A stretch of DNA of 64,000 nucleotides from Pegoplata infirma (GCA_963921195.1 OY992538.1:83575904-83639903); one strand, 5' to 3'. Counted from the stretch's first letter, positions 36,267 through 48,185 are shown. Notes: generated from the letters alone by a model not told the origin. Program-made: numbers and translations.

Positions 36267-36456
36267 CAGAAGATAATATATAAGGTGTTACGAGTGTGAA
36301 AAAGTAATTTTGTATTAAATTTACTCACGTGATTGTAAGTGAGTGTAAGTAGATAAAATATAATCGTGAGTGTGTGTCGTTAGAAATTTCCTGTCGTGAG
36401 CCCATCTCTAGTTTAAACTTATGCATTTTTTTTTTAAATAATTATTTTTTATTTGA

Positions 36457-37434
36457 TTTTTTCTGTAAGTACAGATCGAGCACGGGCTCTAATTATATTT
36501 GTTATAAGAGTTCAAGTTGAAAAAATGCAGAAGAAAAATTTAATTTCTAAAAATTATAGACATTTCTGGTATTTCCTATACCGGTTTCAAACACCCCAGT
36601 TAGTGTCATCATCAGTAGGATTTTAAATGTCGGTTTGTCTTGTTAATGAAAACTGTTTTTTATATATGTGAAAATTTATAGTTTCTACATAATAAATTTT
36701 GACAGTTTCCAACACTACAATTCTATTTCTAGCAATCTCAACTAGAGATGCGCGCGTGACACGAATTTTTCGTGATTCACGTGATTCACGCGTGAATCAC
36801 GCGTGATCGTGAGTAAAAATTATTTTTACTCACGTGATCGTGAGTGCACGTGATTAAGCAAAATAGTTTCGTGCGTGAGCGTGCGTGAGTAATTTTTGTT
36901 TCGTGAGTTTGCGTGATTGTATATTGCTGTCTTAAACAGAAAACAAGTAAGAAAATCTTCATCATAATTAAATTTAGAGGGTAATTAATACAAATTTGTG
37001 ATTTTGATAAATTTTTATGTTTGTTTTTAAGAAATTTATTACTTTTTATCCAAGAAATCAAAAAAGTAAAATAAAAATTTGTTCATTTTAATTTCGTGAG
37101 TCTTCGTGAGCGTGATTATTTCGTGAGCGTGAGAAAAATTTTAGTTACTCACGTGAGCGTGCGTGAACGTGAGCAGTAAAAAAAATTTCGTGCGTGATCG
37201 TGCGTGAGCAATATTTTTATTTCGTGAGCGTGAGCGTGCGTGAGTCAAAAATCACTCACGCGCCCATCTCTAATCTCAACCTCACTTCATACTTTCTTTC
37301 AACTTTTTTGTCTCTTACATTATTTCGAAAGGGTTACCAACATGATCTGGAATTGCAGACACAAATGAAGGAATTTGCATTTTCTGTTTCGGAGACGTGC
37401 CTAATGGCGACATATTTTGTCAGTAATTTTATTT
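36457..37434 (+). mobile_element. Repeat F copy 2, interrupted by G1
   Basis: TTTTTTCTGTAAGTACAG, GAGCACGGGCTCTAATTAT through GGAGACGTGCCTAATGGCGA and GTCAGTAATTTTATTTG. It is followed directly by another F unit. No TIR or target duplication is evident against the empty H site (TTTTTTATGTTATTG). Confidence 0.65.
36743..37272. mobile_element. Element G copy 1: hAT MITE
   Basis: Ends TAGAGATGCGCGCGTGA and TCACGCGCCCATCTCTA with perfect 8-bp duplication ATCTCAAC (36735-36742, 37273-37280). The F siblings at 6712 and 37720 supply the empty site. Both ends carry dense CGTGAGYGTG and CACGTGA motifs, and the middle is A/T-rich and unrelated to that of G2. Confidence 0.92.
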
Positions 37435-37840
37435 GATTTTTTTCTGTAAGTACAGATCCAGCACGGGCTCTAATTATATTTGTTATAAGGGTTTAAGTTG
37501 AAAAAATGCAGAAGAAAAATTTAATTTCTAAAAATTATAGACATTTCTGGTATTTCCTATACCGGTTTCAAACACCCCAGTTAGTGTCATCATCAGTAGG
37601 ATTTTAAATGTCGGTTTGTCTTGTTAATGAAAACTGTTTTTTATATATGTGAATATTTATAGTTTCTACAGAATAAATTTTGACAGTTTCCAACACTACA
37701 ATTCTATTTCTTGAAATCTCAACCTCACTTCATACTTTCTTTCAACTTTTTTGTCTCTTACATTATTTCGCAAGGGTTACCAACATGATCTGGAATTGCA
37801 GACACAAATGAAGGAATTTGCATTTTCTGTTTCGGAGACG
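37435..37840 (+). mobile_element. Repeat F copy 3, tandem with copy 2
   Basis: Nearly identical to F copy 2, starting at the same TTTTTTCTGTAAGTACAG and ending ~40 bp earlier at TTTCGGAGACG, after which H3 resumes. A head-to-tail partial dimer: either a solo tandem unit, or two terminal repeats of a deleted element. Confidence 0.65.
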
Positions 37841-38096
37841 TTATTGTAATGCATAATGTAACCAAATATAAGTCATCCATGATTTAATGTTTAGAAATAT
37901 AAATATGAAATACTTTTTTTCTAATAATCATGCATTATGTAGCAAATTATTAGTAAAGCATTATTTTTCACGTGAAAATAATACGTTGTGGAACAAATGT
38001 TTGGTAAGATATCCTAAAATAATGCTACAAATAAGGTATATACATTACCTGGTAATGTGTTATATAATCACTACCCATTACCAAAGTTTTGCTGGG

Positions 38097-39127
38097 GATA
38101 TTTCATTTGTTTCAAGTGAATATTCACTGGAATTTAACTAAATAATTTTTTGAGTGTTAGCTTATTTAGTAAAAGGCATCACTTTTCAAATAAGACACCG
38201 GCCTATAAACATAAGCATACTTAAAAAAAATTTGGAAATTAGTTTTTCGCTTTCCAGCGTGGAACTTTTTTCGGGGGATTTTTTTTAACCTTTACCAATT
38301 TGGACCATTTACGAACTGTTAAAGTTCTTCCTGTATAGTTATCTTCGTTATCTTCCTAATCATGCTTTCAACAGATGGTTCGATTTAACGAAGATTAACG
38401 GTGAAATCGATCAATGATCCCTTAATCGATATATGTGCAACAAACGGAATAACAAATTTATTTATTCGCTTTATCCCCAAGTGAAGGGTATAAAAAAATA
38501 ATACATACTCGTATAGTGATAAAATTATTTATAACATTTTTTTTAAGTATAAAAAATGTATTTAAAAATAATAAAAACTACTATATGCAAACACTTTCAT
38601 TCATGCGAATATGTGAATATAAGCACTTGTGGGCCATAAATTACGCTTGATTTTATTTTGTATTTTTTTTTTCTTCTGTTTTCAAACCATAATCTCCATA
38701 AAAAATGATAAAAAAAATAAATATTATTTATATTAATATAGTTTTATAGAGCAACCAAACATATACTTAGTGGGTTAAATTATATTTTATGAGAAAAAAT
38801 TATATAAAAGTTATTATTTAAAATATTTAAAATTTTTAAATAAAATGCATATACTACTTGTGACCCCCATTTCTTACTTTTCCAGTGTTCACCCAACTAG
38901 TTAATAATGATTTTATAATTAGCTTTTTTTTTAAATATAAAATAACAAATTTATTTATTTATTAGCCGTTTTGTTTTTCTGAACAGTTTTGGTGACGTTA
39001 TTTTAGATTGAAAATAAAACAAAACAAAAAATTAAAATTGAAATCTATAAATTAATAAATCTTGATTTTTATGTGCTTCATTGTCGTATACACAAGTATG
39101 CTACTCTAGTATTTTGAGTGTATTTAC
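38097..39127. other. Mostly featureless; decayed Helentron 5' remnant at 38385-38496
   Basis: On the minus strand, ATACCCTTCACTTGGGGATA and GTTGCACATATATCGATTAA resemble an eroded mini-me 5' end. The rest (A/T-rich, including oligo-A and AATAAA strings) has no second copy or gene-like frame. Confidence 0.4.
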
Positions 39128-39316
39128 TAGGGTGGCAGTTATTTTAATGACAACCACTTATAAGGAACCTACACAGTGGGACATTATACTCATGCAAGTC
39201 TTAAAGCTAAAATAAATTCTTACGGTCCAAAAGATGCTTGAAATGTAATTGAAAGTTTTCAGAAAACTACGGCTGCGATCTGTTAATAATTTTCACATAT
39301 AGAGTTCTATTGACTA
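39128..39316 (+). mobile_element. hAT X-like left end remnant
   Basis: TAGGGTGGCAGTTATTTTAA matches the terminus of X at 13736. No right end follows. D2 begins at 39317. Confidence 0.4.
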
Positions 39317-40496
39317 CACAGTGCTACAGTGAAAAATTATTTCCGATGTGACATAGTACAAGTTGTTGGTTTTGTCGAGAAGATCACAAAAATGCCCTTT
39401 AAAGTTGCCAGACACCCTCAAATTCTAGAGTTAGTAGGATAGGGCTTTTTATGTGTGTGAATTGGTCTACACATATAAGAAAGATATCTATTGTTTCTTT
39501 CTAATTTTTTTGTTATTTTTTGAAAATTTTTCGAGTTTATCGATTTTTTTCTGCTATAGTTCGTTTGACGACCTTTATATTTATAAACGTATTTTTAGAA
39601 AAAATTTAATTCTGAATACGATGAGTTTTATCCTGAAAAAATTTGATAACAATTGCCAGAGTTGTGATAATTTTTCTAAAAAAGAAAATTAAGATTTTGA
39701 AGGAAATCGCCTTTCAGACAACTCAGGAAAAAAAAAAAAATTATCATAAGAGGTCATGTAAGATATTTTTTAAGGTTTTTGGTGCGCTGAATCCGAATTT
39801 GGCCCTTAAATTGCTCTATCGCGTAAGGTTTTTGAGATATTTAACATAAATTGATTTATCAAAAACTTAATAAGATAGCGCAATTTGAAGGTCAAATTCG
39901 AATTCAGGGGGTGCAAAAACCTTTAAAATAATGATACGTGACCTCTCAGTATGTTCGTTTTTTTTTTTGTGACTGTGTTGCCCGAACGCCAATTTCATGC
40001 AAAATCTTAATTTTCTTTTTAGAAAAATTATCGCAACTCTGTCAATTGTTATCCGATTTTATCGGCATAAAGCTTATCGTATTCACAATTAAATTTTATT
40101 TAAGAATACGTTTATAAATATAAATATTGTGGAACGAACTATAGCAGAAAAAAATCGATAAACTCAAAAAATTTTCAAAAAATAACAAAAAAATTAGATA
40201 TTGTTGAAAAAATCAATACATATCATTCTTATATGTATAGATCAATTCACACACTTTAAAAGCCCTATCCTTCTTCTAATCAAAACAGTTAACAAATTGA
40301 AAATCGGTTGAAAGCTTTTTAAGTTACACGTGGTTTAGTGAGAATAGTCCCAAAAAAAGTTTTTTTACAATAACTTTAAAATTTGAGGGTGTCTGGCAAG
40401 TTTGATGGACATTTTGTGATCTTTTCGACGAGACCTACAACCTTAACTACCTCACTTTAAAAGTATATATGATTTTGTGTTTTTTGTAGCACAGTG
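39317..40496. mobile_element. Element D copy 2: CACTA-like palindrome, uninterrupted
   Basis: 1180 bp. Left CACAGTGCTACAGTG, right GTAGCACAGTG, flanked by CTA on both sides (3 bp). The arms pair nearly throughout, with landmarks GCCAGACACCCTCAAATT, GATAGGGCTTTTTATGTGTG, TGAATACGATGAGTTTTATC and the inverse. It supplies the empty site for element C of D1. Confidence 0.8.
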
Positions 40497-40635
40497 CTAT
40501 TAACTGAATAAATTTGACATTAAAAGTTTTTCTGAAGATTATTATAACTGGATAATATGAAACTAGTAAGAAACAAACCAGGATATCTTAAATTTTTAGA
40601 AAAATTAAATTTTTCTTTCACACTTTTCTCAATTC

Positions 40636-41416
40636 AAAACCATTCCACACCAAATGTTCAGCAAAAAAAAAGTTGTGTCGTGTCAATATGAAATCATTTG
40701 CAAAGTATTCGCTCTTAGGGTACTATTAAATAACAAAAATAAAATTTAAGTTTTTTCAAAAAGTGGGCCTTGTAGGCGTGGTCAAAAATTGAAAATATCT
40801 AACTTTTGTGCCTGAGCATCTTTATTTCAATATTTATGCAAATTAAATGAAACACAGTAAAGTCTTAAAGACAAAAGTTTTTTATAGATTTTTGTATGGG
40901 CTATCGATTAAAAAAATAAAAATTGGAAAATTTTCAGAAGAAGTTCTGAATTTTTTAAATTTAAACTTTATTTATCAAAAAACATGCCGCAATTTTATTT
41001 TTTTTTTTAATTTTTTAAGAAAAAGTTAAAGGATTTTTCTATCTGTTCTGAAATTTTCAGAGATGTGTTTTGCCTTGTTTTCGAGAAATCAAATTTCAAA
41101 GATTGCAATACGCTAATTTTATACAATAATGGTGTATAAAACGTGTGCGTATGAGTAATATCAATACTTAAGAAATATTTTAAGAGGCGATGGGAGCGTA
41201 AATATTAATTTGCATAAATATTGAAGTAAAGATACTCAGGCCAAAAAGTTTGATATTTTCAATATTTGACCACGCCTACAAGGCCCACTTTTTGAAAAAA
41301 CTTGAATTTTATTTTTGTTATTTAATAGTACCCTAAGAGCGAATACTTTGCAAATGATATCCCATTGAAACCACTATGGTTTTTCGGTAGTGGAACAGTT
41401 GGTGTGGAATGCCTCA
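40636..41416. mobile_element. Element T copy 2: TA-flanked palindrome
   Basis: The right end GGTGTGGAATGCCTCA lies next to TA; the left end is eroded (CATTCCACACCAAATG). Arms share GCAAAGTATTCGCTCTTAGG, AAAAAGTGGGCCTTGTAGGC and their inverses. The flanking 40497-40635 is A/T-rich with nothing recognised. Confidence 0.75.
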
Positions 41417-41627
41417 TATACAAAATAATATTTTTTCCTCCATTTCTTACATTAAAAATGATATTGGGAAAAAATATTTAATTATTTTAAATTCCGATTA
41501 ATTTTTATTAATAATTAAAAATTGTTTCATTCGACCTTTAAAATATTATATTTTGAGTAGGTTTATTCTAGCTCGAGGTCATTATTTCCTTTACTAATTA
41601 AAACTATGATATTCTCATAGAATAATT

Positions 41628-41775
41628 TTCAAGAAAATTATTTTTCTGTTTTAAATTTATTTATATTGGTAATTTTTTACAACACTTAATAAACACGTGT
41701 TTCGGGATTTGTCAGATCCCATTGTTAAGATTATTTAGCAAAAATTAAAACAGAAAAATAATTTTCTTGAAACAA
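41628..41775. repeat. Short inverted repeat, 148 bp
   Basis: CAAGAAAATTATTTTTCTGT and its inverse ACAGAAAAATAATTTTCTTG enclose ~80 bp, including ACACGTGTTTCGGGATTTG. It abuts the truncated left side of M-A. Identity unknown. Confidence 0.7.
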
Positions 41776-43167
41776 CTACAAAAAACCGGTAAAAACTACT
41801 TCAAATTACAGTTGTTTTTACTGTAACTCAAATTGTCAAAATTTTCTTCTAAACGTCAAAAACGTTTAAAATTATTTGGAAATAATTTCTGCTGCATCTG
41901 ACACTTCCAACTCGTTCAACACATCCGTTTTTTCTAAAAATTTCTAGAAAATTACAAGTTTTATAAACTAAAAACAACTACATAAAACAACTGTTACTAC
42001 AATGTAGTAATTTTTTGCATTTATTTTTTAAAACGACTACAAAAAATAGTTGTTTGAGATTTTTCATACCAAAACAACTGAAGTTGTAGTTGAAAACAAC
42101 AACTACTACTTACTACACAAATGACCGGCATGTAGTAACTGCAAAAATTTTATAAGTGTAGAAACCATAAAACAACATTGTGAATTACTTTTAAACACCT
42201 TTTTGAATGTAAAAAAAAAATTAAATTTTATCTTAATAAGTATACCCAGGCAGAAACTGCCAACCGTTCCAAAGAAAAAGTCTCGGCAAAGCACTTTATT
42301 TTTTGTGTAGAAGGTAGTATGAATTCGAAAAAGTGCTTTGCAAGCGCTTTGCCAATGTTTTTCTATTTAAATCCGTTCAAAGTATAAATTTTTTATTAAA
42401 ACTTATTAATTTTCGTAACAATAGGAATATTTTTTATTTCCTTGCAGGATAGGTGGCCGGTCCTTAAAAGTTCTCCTAATATGTCACTTAGACACAACGA
42501 CCTACATATTACAAACTTGACACCTTTTATATAAAAACTGTCTCTTTCGTGAGGAAGTGTCTTAAACTCCGGATACATCACATGTGAAATGTCACTGGGC
42601 CTATCCCTTTGGAGCACTGCCCGATTTGGTTCAATATACCACTTTTTTTCGGGACTTTTCCAAAAATTTTCCTAGAAGCAAACAAATTTTTTTCGGGACT
42701 TAGAAAATATTTCAAAGTTTGTCCAAAATTTTTTTATCCTAATAAATTAGTCAATAAATTTTTATCCTAATTTAATAAATTTCTTTATTCAAATCAACAC
42801 CAAAAAAAGTTGTGTCTTCTGGACTTATACAATTTTGGTTAGTTCCAATTTTTTTTTCTAAAAGTTCTATAATAGTACCATATTTTTTGTTTTTAAAGCG
42901 CTTTCAAAGCGCTTTAAAATAGCAACGGCATACCGTTTACCGTGGTTATCATTTTGGACGCTGGGGGAGTACTAAACTGTGATGCTTTCCCAGCACACAA
43001 GCGACCATAAAAGGTACTTTGCCAGCGCTTTCCCGTTCGTATTTTTCTGCCTGGGTAGTTTTGAAAAATCGTTATTCTTATGGCAAAAATCGTCAAATCG
43101 TTTGTCATTTTTTTTTTTACCAAAAAATCGTCAAAATGACGGTAAATCGTCAAATATGGCAGCCCTG
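41776..43167 (-). mobile_element. hAT-like M copy A, truncated, carrying L
   Basis: The right terminus CGTCAAATATGGCAGCCCTG is the inverse of the CAGGGCTGCCA end of M-B. The body (TTACTACATTGYAGTAACAG, CATGCCGGTCATTTGTGTAG) matches 50885-51440 in reverse. The other end is missing. ACAACTAC motifs are frequent, probably subterminal repeats. Confidence 0.75.
42245..43055. mobile_element. Element L: CCCAGG-ended MITE inside M-A
   Basis: Ends CCCAGGCAGAAAC and TATTTTTCTGCCTGGG, flanked by TA; M-B shows the empty site (ATTTACTTATTAAGATAAAA in reverse). Contains repeated GCGCTTTGCC/AAAGCGCTTT and GGCAAAGCACTTT motifs near both ends. A 73-codon minus frame in the middle is unrecognised. Confidence 0.82.
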
Positions 43168-43897
43168 ACTATGAGGAGTGTCTTAAATACCTCAGATATT
43201 TTTTTAAATATCAAATAATTTTAAGAGTTCTATTGTCGAAAAATACTCGAAGGAAAGTGTCATAGTATCTGAACTAAAACAAATGGAAAGAATCTAAACT
43301 AAAACAAATGGAAAGAATCTTTGGAGTAAAATTATTACCATTTTTTCTCAAAATTTATATAATTTTCCTATTTTTTTACCTCTCTCTTTTTTGAGTATAT
43401 ATTTAAAGACAGACATTATGCTAAAGAAAAATTTATAGACTTTTTTATATAAATATATAGACGGACTCTCTATAATTTTAGATTAAATTATAATTAAATG
43501 TTTTAAAACTTCTTAAATACCCACTTGCATAAGTTCCGCCCTAGTATTTTTATAAAAAAACACAGTAGTTTATTTTTGGCAAAAGTTAACCTAGACGAAA
43601 ATGAAATATTCTATAAAAAAAAGAGTTCATACAACAAAAACGAACTGAAACAGAAACAATTCTAAAAGTGAAAAATGTTATAAAAGAGATTTATGATATG
43701 ACATGTTACTATTATGTTCACATTTATCAAAAATAATAAAAACAAAAAAAAAAAAACTAAATTAAAAAATACGAGACCAAAGAAACAAAAAAAAGTGCAA
43801 AAATATAAAAATATAAAATAAATTTTGTCGCTACTTTGGCAAAAACACCGAAGTGTTTTGAAATAGTTTTTGAAAATATTCAAAATTATTAGATAAA
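43168..43897. other. A/T-rich spacer
   Basis: A local duplication of CTAAAACAAATGGAAAGAAT at 43275 and 43299 is visible; otherwise no gene, TIR or second copy. Confidence 0.4.
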
Positions 43898-44139
43898 GGC
43901 CGCTGTTCCAAAAAAGTAATTCACATTAAAAATGTGAAAATGAAAATTTTCGATTTTTTTTGGTGTTCTAGATTTTACTTCCGAATATTTTTATACGTTT
44001 TGTTTCAAATGAAAAAATGTTGAAGAAAGTAAAACGAATGCATTTTTTTCCGTTATAATTTAAAGCTTTTATTTTTCGAATTTCATGCGATTCAGAAAAA
44101 TTAATGTGAATTAAATAGTTGTGAAAGACCAAAGTGGTC
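43898..44139. mobile_element. Element CC copy 2
   Basis: GGCCGCTGTTCCAAAAAAGT at the left and AGACCAAAGTGGTC at the right, opposite orientation to the copy at 26205. The arms (TTCACATTAAAAATGTGAAA, TTGTGAAAGACC) match that copy. Confidence 0.6.
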
Positions 44140-44175
44140 GTTCTTAAAAACATAAGTTTTTAAGAACGAAAAAAA

Positions 44176-47092
44176 ATTAGCATTCCAAATCGGACACTTT
44201 AAATAATTTTTTTTTTTAGATTTTCCCAATTTGTTTACAGTTTTTAGTACCCTTTAAAAACACCTTCGTGGTAAATTTTCAGATTTTTTTTTGATGACCC
44301 GTTGAAAAGATATCGCATTTTTAAAAATTGGTAGTTTGTTTCTTTACTCAAACTTCTTTTACTCATAACTTCTTCAGTAATATTCCGAATTACAATTTTT
44401 ATTTTTCAAAACAAATTTTTTCGTACTTCAAAAAAATAAAAATAAAAAATTCCTTAAAGTGCTCTAGTATGCGATTTTTAATTTTTAAAATTTAAATCTC
44501 ATTTCTGAAAATGTTTGCATTTTATTGTAATTTTCCAATCTTAAAATTATTTCTACTGCTACGTCATAGAGGGGTCATTTCCAAAACCGACCCCCGTTAA
44601 TTTTTACGTCTAAACATTTCTTTGAAGCAAACTAATAACCTATCTCCAATTTCTAAGGGGGCTCCCACACAAAAAGACATTTTTTAAAATTTGGTCCAAC
44701 CGCTCTAACTGCCCTAAGAGTGCCCTTAAAGCAAGCAAATGCAGAACCGACCCACAATATTTTTTTAAGTCCAAACATTTTTATTGAACATAGGTTACGT
44801 TAGGTTAGGTTAGGTTGTAAGTTGCTGCTGACATTTTACGTCAACACACGTAGACTCTGAGGTCCATTGTGATACCACGGGACCGTAATAGGTTTCCCTA
44901 CTAGTCCCCGTCGTTAAACCAGTTTGAGCTTCTTATGAAACTCCTTAGATCTTGAATTTTGACATTTGACAAATCAGAAAGATCGTACAGCTCCCTAGAT
45001 CCCAGTGAAGCAAGTCACTGACCAGAAAGTGCCGGGCAATGGCAAATAAAGTGTTCGATAGCTTCCAACTCCTCTTCATCCATGCAACTTCGGCAAAAGT
45101 CATTCGACGGCACATTTAACCTCTCTGCGTGCTTACCTATAAGACAGTGTCCGGTAATTATAGAAACCACCGTCGAAATCTCTCCTCTTGGAAGCGATAT
45201 CAGCTCACTTGTGCGCCCCTGATTAAGAGAAGGCCAAATCAGTCGTGTTGTCTCACACGTCCATCCATTTGCCCATCTTTGATTGGTCTCCGTCGCAGAA
45301 AAAAGCCGTAGGTTTTGCTTGCAAGTTTCTAGAGGCATACCAACACATTCCAATTCTGTTGGAACCTCTAAGGTAGTTCCTAGTTTTGTAAGCTCATCGG
45401 CCTTGCAATTCCCTGGAATGTCTCTGTGCCCTGGGACCCATATGAGTCGTATGTTAAACTGCTTTGCCAGCTCATATAAAGACGTGCGGCAGTTAAGGGC
45501 AGATCTTGTTTTCAGAAACATTGAATCCAGGGACTTTACCGCGGCTTGACTGTCAGTATAGATGTTGACTGCGGTTGTAGACAAGACATTGCAACTCAAC
45601 CAGTCAGCCACTTCCTTTATTGCCAGCATCTCTGCCTGGTAAACACTGCAATGATCTGGCAATCTTCGAGCCAGGCTCAATCCAAGCTCTTCCGAATAGA
45701 CTCCAAAGCCCACTTGTTCGTGCAGCCTCGATCCATCTGTGTAAAAATTTATGGTGGCTCCACTACCCGGAATGTCCCCCATCCAAGACTACCTGGATCG
45801 TATCATAGTAGTAAAGTGGCGCTCAAAGAGGCTCAAAGAGGGAGCACAGTCCACATTTTGTGGTATTGTTATCTTCTTCAAGATCGCGCTATGGCCACAA
45901 TCGCTGCTCCTCCATTGCAGCGTGCTATTAAGTCGAATTGCCGACGCAGCCGCATACTGCCTACCCAATATGTCCAATGGTATCAGGTGAAGGAGGATTT
46001 CTAATGCAGCCGTAGGTATAGTACGCAGAGCACCAGTGATGCACATCGACGACATTCTCTGTACCTTCGTGATAAAGACACAGTTCGCTTTTGTTTCTAA
46101 AGCAGGCCACCATGCAATGCTTCCATACAGCAAAATTGGACGCACCACTGCTGTATAGATCCAATGAACGACTTGAGGGCTAAAACCCCATCGTTTTCCA
46201 ATGGCCCTTTTACAGGAATATAAAGCAATCGTTGCTTTTCTCACCCGTTCCTCAATATTACGCCTGAAATTCAACTTCCTATCTAGAAATACTCCAAGAT
46301 ACTTGGCTCCATCTGAAAAGGTGATTTCAGTGCCGTCCAGAGAAATAGGATCAAAAGCAGGAATCTTATTTTTCCTTGTAAACAAAACAAGCTCTGTTTT
46401 ACTTGGATTAACTCTTAGACCACAGTCTCTTGCCCATTTAGACAGATCTTTCAGAGAACCCTGAAGAATGTCCCACAATGTTGGCAGATGCTTCCCCTTT
46501 ACCGCTATCGCGACATCGTAAGCATATGCGACAACATGACAACTATTTATTGAACGTACCCACCCACTATCTTTAACTCCGCCTTAAGGGTTTAAAGATT
46601 GGAAAATTACTCTAAAATTTTTTTTTAAAAAATTTTAAAAAATAGTAATAATCCCACGTTCACCCCACAACCCTACTGGGCAAAAAATTTGTTGAATCGA
46701 AAGAAGTTTTACACAAAAAAATTTCAAAAAAATCGAAGAGTACAAACATTTTCAAAAATGAGATTTAAATTTTAAAACTTAAAAATCGCATACTAGAGCA
46801 CTTTTAAGAATTTTTCTGGATTTTTTCTTAAAAAGTACGTAAAAAACAAAAATTTGAAAAAAAAATTGAAATTTGGACACTATTAAAGAAGTTATGAGTA
46901 AAAGAAATTTGAGTAAAGGAACAAACTGTCAATTTTTAAAAATTCTAGTAGTCTATCTTTTTAACGGGTCATCAAAAAAATCTGAAAATTTACCACGAAA
47001 GAGTTTTCAAAGGGTACTAAAAACTGTAAAAAAATTGAAAAAATCTGAAAAAAGAATTATTCGAAGTGTCCGATTTGACATGGAATGCCTCA
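44176..47092. mobile_element. Element Y: TA-flanked palindrome carrying a LINE
   Basis: Right end GACATGGAATGCCTCA next to TA, left end eroded (CATTCCAAATCGGACAC). Arms of about 600 bp on each side pair: TTACCACGAAAGNNTTTT, AACGGGTCATCAAAAAAA, CAAACTGTCAATTTTTAAAA, AAAATCGCATACTAGAGCAC. The shared TGAGGCATTCC-like end places it with T and B. The centre is displaced by the LINE fragment. Around 44640-44740 (CTCTAACTGCCCTAAGAGTG) it resembles the arms of N. Confidence 0.75.
44789..46583 (-). pseudogene. Non-LTR retrotransposon 3' half: RT C-terminus, RNase H, Zn knuckle
   Basis: Minus-strand relic of an I/R1-group LINE, which copies its RNA at a nicked target. From 46583 the frame reads the end of the RT palm: motif AYAYDVAIAVKG replaces the usual YADD, one catalytic Asp being Tyr (codon TAC at 46518-46520), then GLRVNPSKTELVLF, YLGVFLDRKLNF (thumb) and PILLYGSIAWW. 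An in-frame TAG at 45789 is followed two codons later by RNase H with all four acidic residues visible: YTDGS, QAEML, YTDSQAA, and WVPGHRDIPGNCKADEL. Next comes ITGHCLIGKHA and a Cys-His knuckle (CRSCMDEEE...HFICHC). A second in-frame stop (TGA, 45015) precedes GSRELYDLSDLS and the likely true stop TAG at 44901. The 3' UTR ends in CCTAACCTAACCTAACGTAA. 5'-truncated and inactive. Confidence 0.9.
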
Positions 47093-47670
47093 TATATAAT
47101 ATTCAAATAAATATTTTGCATTAAAAAATTTACTAAGAATTTTTTTATTTTTTTAAATGCAAAAATGTTTTTTTAAATTTAACATTATATCATGAGAGTG
47201 TCACAAAAAAATTTGCTAACTAATTATGCCTTAAGTTATTTGTAGCACACATTTTATAAAAAAAAAAAAAATATTTTGTACGAAATAGTTCAAAAGGAAA
47301 AAGTAACAAATTATAAGAGATTAAGATCAAATATTTTTAAATAAAATTGACAAATATATTAAAACTGATGTCTGTGCTAATCCAAACAAATCGGTTTATA
47401 TATAAGAACGAAATATTCTTATAAGAAATTAATTTACTAAACATTTTTAGAAAATGTATTAAACATAGAAATAGGATTGTCATTTATAATAAAAATCGAT
47501 TATTTATTGGAGATTGCAAACTTAGGGCGAATTACTCAATGAAAAGTTAGCTGCTAACTGCCGATTTAACGGAGCCTTTTGTCAAAATTTGTATGAAAAA
47601 GTTAAATTTAACAGAGAGTTATTTTATAACGGAGCATTGAGTAATCCAGCCTTAATGTAATGTTTTATTA
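47093..47670. other. A/T-rich spacer
   Basis: No recognisable repeat or gene; only A and T runs. Confidence 0.4.
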
Positions 47671-47734
47671 CACCGTGCAACAAAATTTTGTTTTTTTTTA
47701 CGTGAGCCTCAATGACTGCAATCTAAATTTTCTT

Positions 47735-48185
47735 TGTAATGCGTTTTCTCTGGAATGCGAGGGCCGATTTTGTTTCTGCAAACTTCCCATGGTAGACTAC
47801 GTCAATACCATGGTTTTTATATGTATACGGAATTTGTTTGTGTATTGGTTCAAAAGTTGTATGCATTTTAGCGCAATACCTATGCGTTTTCTCTGCAATT
47901 CGTGAACCAATTTTGTTTTTGTAAGTTCCCTGCGAACGGGGATGGTAATACCAAGGGCTTTATACGGACTTTGTATTTGTAATCGGTTGTTATATGCATT
48001 TAAGTGCACTAAATATAAAAATATGTTGCATTGTGTTCGTAATGCGTCTTTTCTGTAACGTGTGAACCGATTTTATTTCTGCCATGAAAGGTAACGTCAA
48101 TGTCAAGGTATTTTTTATATGTATACGGTCTTTGTATGTGTACTGGTTCATGAGTTACATGCATTTTAGTGCACATACCTGTACG
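47735..48185 (+). repeat. Tandem array, three ~145-bp units, inside II
   Basis: Units share GTAATGCGTYTTTTCTG, GTGAACCGATTTTRTTTCTG, TATATGTATACGG, TTTGTATGTGTAYTGGTTCA and TGCATTTTAGTGCA, starting at about 47738, 47881 and 48040. Moderate divergence. Confidence 0.75.

Larger units (their letters stand above)
35098..38096 (+). mobile_element. Element H copy 3: CCCAGC MITE inflated to 3 kb by nested inserts
   Basis: Ends CCCAGCAAAACTTAGATTAC and CCAAAGTTTTGCTGGG, flanked by GA. It carries I (929 bp + 3) and an F pair (containing G1), and relative to H1 lacks about 51 bp after the F pair. Length accounting against the 733-bp H1 closes to within a few bases, supporting the boundaries. Confidence 0.85.

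Noticed and set aside
44799..44816. Telomeric TTAGG repeat
   Set aside because: Only three units, attached to a LINE 3' end and interstitial. Better explained as the element's tail.
45129..46004. Plus-strand frames of up to 152 codons opposite the LINE
   Set aside because: They are antisense shadows of the RT/RNase H coding sequence on the minus strand.
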